Of a DNA stretch of 10,024 nucleotides, positions 1 through 4,640 are shown in pieces. A program made the position numbers and the translations under genes. This DNA is from Lachnospiraceae bacterium (GTDB lineage: Bacteria; Bacillota_A; Clostridia; Lachnospirales; Lachnospiraceae), in contig JAGCZE010000333.1 in the NCBI GenBank assembly GCA_017960415.1, forward strand, positions 1 to 10,024, in the 5' to 3' direction. The notes beneath the pieces were generated by a model. The model was not told the origin of the DNA. It saw only the letters and a program-made list of their open reading frames with translations, and searched no databases. Numbering within the stretch: the first letter of the stretch is position 1; every line of letters starts with the position of its first letter.

Positions 1-27
1 GAAGGGGCGGATGAGGTGTTATTATAA
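1..27 (+). CDS. C-terminal tail of an upstream gene (partial)
   Basis: Read in frame 1, the first eight codons give EGADEVLL followed by a TAA stop at 25-27. This lies 24 bases ahead of the next start codon, and no promoter or terminator is visible between the two. That spacing is typical of adjacent genes in one operon, so an upstream gene probably ends here and shares a transcript with the GH28 gene. Eight residues are too few to identify the product. Another frame stays open through 1-51 and runs into the next gene, so this reading is tentative. Confidence 0.35.
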   Translation, partial: EGADEVLL

Positions 28-51
28 GATTGTCAAAAACAGGAGGAGCAG

Positions 52-1608
52 ATGATCAGGATCATATACACAACCCCGAGATCGGTTACCATAGACATTA
101 ACGACGGCGGCAGATACCGCGCGAAGAACGCATACAGCATCACGCTGAATGCGGTAAAACGCCTTGAAAGCGCAGTCAGCCATATCAGTGTGAGCGGCCG
201 GACGGGAGAAAGACAGATCAAGGATGACCGGTCGATCGTAACCGTATTTGACCTCGAGCCCGATACGGTATATGATGCAAGGATCGGTTTTGAGAACGGA
301 ACATCCGAAGATTTTTCATTTACCACCACCCATGAGACTATGACCGTCAATGTCAGGGAAGTCGGAGCTTACGGCGACGGCGAGCATGACGACACCGCGT
401 TTATCATGTCGGCGATCCTGATCTGCCCCAAAGACGGGCGTGTGCTGATCCCCGAAGGGACATACAAACATACCGGCATTTATCTGAAGAGCGATATGAG
501 GATCGAGCTCGCAAAAGGCGCAAGACTCCTGTTCGATAAAGAAAGGCTGGATATTCCGAGGTTTCCCGCACATCTTGAGGGAAGTACCGGAAGTGACGGC
601 TATTTTCTCGGAACCTGGGAAGGCGAGCCCAAGCCCATGTTCAATGCTTCGATCAATGCCATCGGAGTAAGCAATTCATGCATTTACGGTGAGGGCATTG
701 TGGACGGCAATGCCTCAAAGGAAGACTGGTGGAAGGATCCGAAGCAGATCAGGATCGCTGCCAGACCCAGGATGTTCTTTACCAAGAACAGTGAAAATGT
801 CGCGCTTCAGGGTATTACACTGACCAACTCGCCGGCATGGACGGTTCATCCGTTCTTCTCAAAGACTGTGGGCTTCTACAATATTACGATCAACAATCCC
901 TGGGATTCGCCGAATACAGACGGCATCGATCCCGAATCCTGCGACGGCGTGGAAATCGCAGGAGTTCATTTCTCGCTCGGAGATGACTGTATTGCCGTCA
1001 AATCCGGCAAGATCGATATGGGACGCATGTACAAGACTCCCTGCAGGAATATCCATATCTACGGCTGTCTGATGGAAGACGGACACGGTGCGGTCACGGT
1101 CGGAAGCGAAGCGGCTGCGGGCGTTTCTGAACTCGTTGTCGAAAGATGTACGTTCAACAGGACCGACAGGGGCCTGCGCGTCAAGACACGCCGCGGGCGC
1201 GGAAAAGACAGCGTTATGGACAACATCATCTTCCGTGATATCGATATGGACGGCGTGATCACTCCGTTTGTCGTCAACAGCTTCTATTACTGCGATTCCG
1301 ACGGCAAGACCGATTATGTACAGGACAGGAACCCGCTTCCGGTAGATGATAGGACGCCTGTGATCAAGAGACTTGTATTCGAAAATATACATGCTGTCAA
1401 CAGCCATTATGCAGCAGGCTGGATCGAAGGACTTCCCGAGCAGCCGATTGAAGAGATTGTCCTGCACGATATCTACGTAAGCTTCGCTGCCGATGTGAAG
1501 AAGGGTATCCCTGCCATGGCCAACAATGTTCCGGAATGTTCACGTGAAGGATTTATTGTGAAAAATGTAGTGCATATGGATGAAAAAAATGTTATCATAG
1601 AGAAGTAG
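52..1608 (+). CDS. GH28 polygalacturonase-type glycoside hydrolase with N-terminal FnIII-like domain, intracellular
   Basis: A 518-residue enzyme that probably hydrolyses alpha-1,4-galacturonosyl bonds of pectin fragments by inversion. Residues ~1-95 resemble a fibronectin type III domain (the DLEPDTVYDARIGF stretch near 67-80). The right-handed beta-helix then opens with the pectate-lyase-3-like VGAYGDGEHDDT segment. All four GH28 signature blocks are present: NTDG (N288, T289, D290), GDD (D311, D312), GHG (344-346) and R-x-K (R376, K378). D290, D311 and D312 are the expected catalytic aspartates. The FnIII-plus-GH28 layout is known from bacterial exo-polygalacturonases, so exo action on oligogalacturonides is the best guess. 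There is no signal peptide or membrane segment, which points to the cytoplasm. AGGAGG at 41-46 supports the start. It is followed by an isomerase and GH105 in the same direction. Endo versus exo action and galacturonan versus rhamnogalacturonan preference cannot be settled here. Confidence 0.9.
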   Translation: MIRIIYTTPRSVTIDINDGGRYRAKNAYSITLNAVKRLESAVSHISVSGRTGERQIKDDRSIVTVFDLEPDTVYDARIGFENGTSEDFSFTTTHETMTVNVREVGAYGDGEHDDTAFIMSAILICPKDGRVLIPEGTYKHTGIYLKSDMRIELAKGARLLFDKERLDIPRFPAHLEGSTGSDGYFLGTWEGEPKPMFNASINAIGVSNSCIYGEGIVDGNASKEDWWKDPKQIRIAARPRMFFTKNSENVALQGITLTNSPAWTVHPFFSKTVGFYNITINNPWDSPNTDGIDPESCDGVEIAGVHFSLGDDCIAVKSGKIDMGRMYKTPCRNIHIYGCLMEDGHGAVTVGSEAAAGVSELVVERCTFNRTDRGLRVKTRRGRGKDSVMDNIIFRDIDMDGVITPFVVNSFYYCDSDGKTDYVQDRNPLPVDDRTPVIKRLVFENIHAVNSHYAAGWIEGLPEQPIEEIVLHDIYVSFAADVKKGIPAMANNVPECSREGFIVKNVVHMDEKNVIIEK

Positions 1609-1627
1609 ACTAGTGTAATGTTCGGAA

Positions 1628-1656
1628 CAGATCACCGAATTGATCCGGATGGTCTG
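1628..1656 (+). other. Intercistronic hairpin between GH28 and isomerase genes
   Basis: CAGATCA (1628-1634) pairs with TGGTCTG (1650-1656) in seven pairs including one U-G. After a single bulged A (1649), CCG (1635-1637) pairs with CGG (1646-1648), leaving an eight-base loop. The bases after it (CAAATAAACG) contain no U-run, so it is not an ordinary intrinsic terminator. It may stabilise or mark a processing site in the shared mRNA. Function is inferred only. Confidence 0.45.
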
Positions 1657-1690
1657 CAAATAAACGATTTTCGGGAACGGAGAACATAAT

Positions 1691-2533
1691 ATGATACATA
1701 TGCAGGCAGGACTCAGGTTGCACGACGCAGCAGGAGCAAGCATCGAAGAAAAGGCGCAGAATGCGGCAGACCAGGGCTTCAAGTGCGTACACATCGCGTT
1801 GTCCAAACTGATCGAGGATTATTCCACAGCCGATTCGGCTCTGACACCGGGATTTGCGATGTATCTGAAGAGGATGTTTGCGGAGAAGAAATTGGATGTT
1901 GCGGTTCTCGGCAATTATCTGAACCTTGCGACTCCCGATCCCGAGGCACTTAAAAAAACAACACAAAGATATCTTGCGCATCTGCGCTTCGCGTCAATGC
2001 TGGGCTGCGGTGTCGTAGGCACTGAGACCGGTGCGCCGAATGTTGATTATCATACGGAGCCCGCATGCTTTACCCGGGAGGCACTCGATCTGTTTGTCAG
2101 GAATCTTGCTCCTGTCGTGGAATATGCCGAGGATATGGGCGTTATCATAGCCATTGAGCCGGTGGTAAGGCATATCGTATGCAACCCGAAACGCGCCAGA
2201 TACGTGCTGGATGCCATCGCATCCCCGAATCTGCAGATCATTTTCGATCCGGTCAACCTGCTCGATATGGAAAATTATAAGGATCACAGGAAGTTGTTCG
2301 CCGAGGCGATCGACCTGCTGGGCGAGGATGTGGCCGTCATTCATGTGAAGGATTTCAGGATCGAAGGCGACAAGCTGATCTCTCTCGGAGCGGGCCAGGG
2401 CATTATGGATTATACCGAGATCATGCAGTTTATCGCAGATGAGAAGCCTTATATACACTGCACTCTTGAGGATACCAAACCCGATAATGCCGTGGCGGCG
2501 CTGAAATTCTTTGAAGGCGGATGTATCAGATAA
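1691..2533 (+). CDS. Sugar (phosphate) isomerase/epimerase, xylose-isomerase-like TIM barrel
   Basis: A 280-residue soluble protein of the AP-endonuclease-2 / xylose-isomerase-like TIM-barrel superfamily, which includes IolE, IolI and ketose 3-epimerases. Visible landmarks are GVVGTETGAPN (near 117-127), IAIEP with E156, FDPVN with D186, HVKD with H218 and LEDT with E260. E156, D186, H218 and E260 sit in the order and spacing of the E-D-H-E divalent-metal site of D-psicose/tagatose 3-epimerases. These enzymes move a carbonyl or invert a carbon through a metal-bound enediolate. GGAGA at 1679-1683, eight bases or so upstream, supports the start; a second ATG at 1700 is a possible alternative. 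Its place between GH28 and GH105 suggests that it converts a monosaccharide released from pectin, such as galacturonate or the unsaturated uronate product. The substrate is unknown, and the family is too diverse to assign one. Confidence 0.82.
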   Translation: MIHMQAGLRLHDAAGASIEEKAQNAADQGFKCVHIALSKLIEDYSTADSALTPGFAMYLKRMFAEKKLDVAVLGNYLNLATPDPEALKKTTQRYLAHLRFASMLGCGVVGTETGAPNVDYHTEPACFTREALDLFVRNLAPVVEYAEDMGVIIAIEPVVRHIVCNPKRARYVLDAIASPNLQIIFDPVNLLDMENYKDHRKLFAEAIDLLGEDVAVIHVKDFRIEGDKLISLGAGQGIMDYTEIMQFIADEKPYIHCTLEDTKPDNAVAALKFFEGGCIR

Positions 2534-2534
2534 A

Positions 2535-2560
2535 CGGCCGGGATGCTTTGCATATGGCCG
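2535..2560 (+). other. Intercistronic hairpin between isomerase and GH105 genes
   Basis: CGGCC (2535-2539) pairs with GGCCG (2556-2560). After a small internal loop, ATGC (2543-2546) pairs with GCAT (2550-2553) around a TTT loop. It starts one base after the isomerase stop codon and ends ten bases before the AGAGG ribosome site of GH105. No U-run follows, so it is probably not a terminator. An mRNA-processing, stability or translation-tuning role is inferred. Confidence 0.45.
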
Positions 2561-2582
2561 TAATTACCGAGAGGACCGACAG

Positions 2583-3719
2583 ATGGATAAGATCGTAGCA
2601 TATATAGACGAACTGATGAGTAAGAGTACGCCGGAGCTTCCGATATGGAATATTGAGAAGCTCAAGGACAAGGGCGGCAAGTCTGCATGGAATTACATCG
2701 ACGGCTGCATGATAAAGGCGATACTGGAGATGTATGCGATCACCGGTGAGGACAAGTACCTGCGGTTTGCGGATGATTTTATAGACTACCGCGTCCGCGA
2801 AGACGGAACGATCAACGGATATGATGTAAATGAGCTTAATATAGACAATATTAACGCGGGAAAAACACTGTTCGAACTCTATGATCTGACCGGCAGGGAA
2901 AAATACCGGAAGGCGATAGACCTTATTTACTCTCAGATTGAGAAGATGCCCAGGACCCCGCAGGGTTCGTTCTGGCACAAGAAAATATATCCAAACCAGG
3001 TTTGGCTGGACGGGCTGTATATGTGCCAGCCGTTCTACATGGAATACGAAACCAGGTTCAATGATAAAAAGAATTATGACGATATTTACCGCCAGTTCAG
3101 ACTGGTAAGGGAAAATATGCTCGATACGCGTACAGGACGGTACTACCATGCATTTGACCATTCAAGGGACATGTTCTGGTGCGACAAGGTTACCGGGCTG
3201 TCCCGCAATTTCTGGCTCAGGGCCATCGGATGGTTCTCGATGGCGATGCTCGATACGCTTGATAAGGCGGATCCTTCGTACGCAGGCGGTGCTCCGTTCA
3301 ATGAACTGAAACAGCAGTACATCGATCTGATGGATGCGATGGCTGCATATGTGGACAAGAGCGGAATGTGGTATCAGGTCGTGAATATGGGCGGTATGGA
3401 GAAGAATTACCTTGAGACCAGCGGCAGCGCCATCATGGCCTATTCTTACCTGAAAGGCGTAAGACTTGGCTATTTACCTGAAAAGACCGATTATTCTCAG
3501 ATCGGAAGGAGAGCATTCGAGGGTATTTGCGATAAATACCTTGCTTCCGATGAAAGCGGACTGCATCTGGGCGGAATAGTCCTCGTAGGCGGACTCGGCG
3601 GGCCGGCCAAGCGCGACGGTACATTTACCTACTATATGTCGGAACCGGTCGTAAAGGATGACGCAAAAGGCGTCGGACCGTTTTTACTGGCTTATACCGA
3701 GTTGTTAAGAGCAAAATAG
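2583..3719 (+). CDS. GH105 unsaturated rhamnogalacturonyl/galacturonyl hydrolase (YteR/YesR family)
   Basis: A 378-residue (alpha/alpha)6-barrel enzyme, the usual GH105 size. These enzymes hydrate the C4=C5 double bond of the terminal unsaturated uronate left by pectin lyases, releasing an unsaturated sugar that rearranges to 5-keto-4-deoxyuronate. With the start at 2583, the active-site residues fall at D88 (NIDN), H132 (FWHK), D143 (WLDG), H189 (YYHAF) and R213 (WLRAIGW). As I recall them these match Bacillus subtilis YteR, whose D143 is the catalytic acid/base. This agreement, plus AGAGG at 2570-2574, favours the 2583 start over an in-frame ATG at 2511 that would overlap the isomerase gene. 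No signal peptide is present, so it acts in the cytoplasm on imported oligosaccharides. Whether the +1 sugar is rhamnose or galacturonate cannot be read from the sequence. No terminator follows directly. Confidence 0.92.
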   Translation: MDKIVAYIDELMSKSTPELPIWNIEKLKDKGGKSAWNYIDGCMIKAILEMYAITGEDKYLRFADDFIDYRVREDGTINGYDVNELNIDNINAGKTLFELYDLTGREKYRKAIDLIYSQIEKMPRTPQGSFWHKKIYPNQVWLDGLYMCQPFYMEYETRFNDKKNYDDIYRQFRLVRENMLDTRTGRYYHAFDHSRDMFWCDKVTGLSRNFWLRAIGWFSMAMLDTLDKADPSYAGGAPFNELKQQYIDLMDAMAAYVDKSGMWYQVVNMGGMEKNYLETSGSAIMAYSYLKGVRLGYLPEKTDYSQIGRRAFEGICDKYLASDESGLHLGGIVLVGGLGGPAKRDGTFTYYMSEPVVKDDAKGVGPFLLAYTELLRAK

Positions 3720-3776
3720 AGTTTTCCCGGGCAAATTAATAAAGAAAAAGTTTCGCACAGACCCAATAAAAAGCAA

Positions 3777-3806
3777 TTCAGTTCCGGCTGAAGAGACTGA
3801 TATAAA
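3777..3806 (+). promoter_or_regulatory. Possible extended -10 promoter for the nucleosidase gene
   Basis: TATAAA at 3801-3806 is preceded by TG and one base (3798-3800), an extended -10 element. The best -35 match, TTCAGT at 3777-3782, is poor and lies 18 bases away. It also forms part of a five-pair hairpin (TTCAG 3777-3781 with CTGAA 3788-3792). Transcription would begin near 3813, leaving a leader of about 24 bases. The gene may instead be read through from GH105, since no terminator separates them. Confidence 0.35.
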
Positions 3807-3836
3807 AAAAGATATCGGAAAGGCAGGCAGCAGAGC

Positions 3837-4520
3837 ATGGTAATCGGAATGATCGTTGCGATACCCCAGGAGATAAACGCTTTATTTGAGAGCTTCGGCA
3901 GATATGCGGGCGAGGATGTGGAATGCGGCTATCGCGTATTCATGTACGAGGTCGGCAAACATAAGATAATTGTGACAGGCAGCGGTGCCGGGGAGATCGA
4001 GGCCGCAGCGGCCACACAGTTCCTGATCACGAAATATTACGTCAATCTTATAGTCAATTTCGGTGTTGTCGGCGGTCTTACGCCTGAGATGGAGCTGCAC
4101 CGTACAGTCGTGGTTGAAAAGGCTGTGCATTACCCTTATGATGCGACACCCATTGACGGTACGATCACACTCGGACAGCATATCGGCATGCCCGATCTGT
4201 ATATTCCCGCTACTTCGAACTTTGTGAAGATCGCCCAGAAAGTGGCTCCGGAGGTTACCCCGGTGATCTGTGCTTCGGGAGACAAGTTCATAGAGAAGCA
4301 GGAAGACAAGAAGATGCTGCGGAATACTTTCGGCGCGGATATCTGCGATATGGAATCGGCGGGCATCATGCTGACCTGTATCCGCAATGAAGTACCCATG
4401 ATGCTGATCAAGGCAGTCAGCGACAGTGTGGAAGGAGATGCCGGCCAGTTTGGCGAGATGGTATCGCAGGCAGCCTCAACCTGTGTGAATGTCGTGAAGG
4501 GGATTCTGGAAGTACTCTAA
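3837..4520 (+). CDS. 5'-methylthioadenosine/S-adenosylhomocysteine nucleosidase-family protein
   Basis: A 227-residue cytosolic protein of the PNP/UDP phosphorylase fold. MTA/SAH nucleosidases cleave the N-glycosidic bond of methylthioadenosine and adenosylhomocysteine, releasing adenine for methionine and methyl-cycle salvage. E12 (IPQE), E173 (DMES) and D196 (VSDS) line up closely with the catalytic E12, E174 and D197 of Escherichia coli MTAN. SGDKF and GVVGGL also match family blocks, and the length is close to the usual ~230. One departure is DMES where typical members read EMEA. This leaves room for a different nucleoside substrate or a phosphorylase. The ribosome site is weak (GGAAAGG at 3817-3823 is rather far away), and an internal ATG at 3849 would remove E12, so 3837 is preferred. 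It follows the pectin genes but has no obvious link to them. Confidence 0.82.
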   Translation: MVIGMIVAIPQEINALFESFGRYAGEDVECGYRVFMYEVGKHKIIVTGSGAGEIEAAAATQFLITKYYVNLIVNFGVVGGLTPEMELHRTVVVEKAVHYPYDATPIDGTITLGQHIGMPDLYIPATSNFVKIAQKVAPEVTPVICASGDKFIEKQEDKKMLRNTFGADICDMESAGIMLTCIRNEVPMMLIKAVSDSVEGDAGQFGEMVSQAASTCVNVVKGILEVL

Positions 4521-4539
4521 ATCATTTTTGAATAAGTTG

Positions 4540-4571
4540 AAGGCACTGCTCAAACGGGCAGTGCCTTTTAT
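4540..4571 (+). terminator. Rho-independent terminator of the nucleosidase gene
   Basis: AAGGCACTGC (4540-4549) pairs perfectly with GCAGTGCCTT (4558-4567), giving ten base pairs around an eight-base loop, followed by TTTA. It begins 19 bases after the nucleosidase stop codon. The A residues ahead of the stem extend pairing with the U-run. The stem could also stop transcripts coming from the convergent kinase gene. Confidence 0.85.
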
Positions 4572-4610
4572 AAAAGCCTCAAATAGTATTTTAAACTTTA
4601 CAATATGCGC

Positions 4611-4640
4611 AAGGCGCCGCTCAACCGAGCAGCGCCTTTA
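4611..4640 (-). terminator. Hairpin overlapping the end of the kinase gene (likely terminator, possibly bidirectional)
   Basis: On the - strand AAGGCGCTGC (4631-4640) pairs with GCGGCGCCTT (4611-4620) in ten pairs including one U-G wobble. The kinase stop codon (4621-4623) lies in the loop, and the last codons (KALL) form the 5' arm. The bases that follow on the - strand (GCGCATATTG) are not a clean U-run, so termination may be partial or may rely on the second hairpin 44 bases further on. On the + strand the same hairpin has one C-A mismatch. Confidence 0.6.

Noticed and set aside
859..1467. Open frame of 202 codons on the - strand opposite GH28
   Set aside because: It is antisense to the conserved GH28 catalytic blocks and shows no recognisable domain.
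1592..1619. Possible promoter TTATCA / TGTAAT ahead of the isomerase gene
   Set aside because: Both boxes match poorly, and the same-strand gene spacing fits an operon.
2511..2582. Upstream in-frame ATG that would extend the GH105 protein by 24 residues
   Set aside because: It overlaps the isomerase gene, lacks a good ribosome site, and its residues do not resemble GH105. The 2583 start has AGAGG and places the active-site residues at the expected numbers.
3720..3776. Terminator after GH105
   Set aside because: The CCCGGG palindrome here is too short, and no stem followed by a U-run is present.
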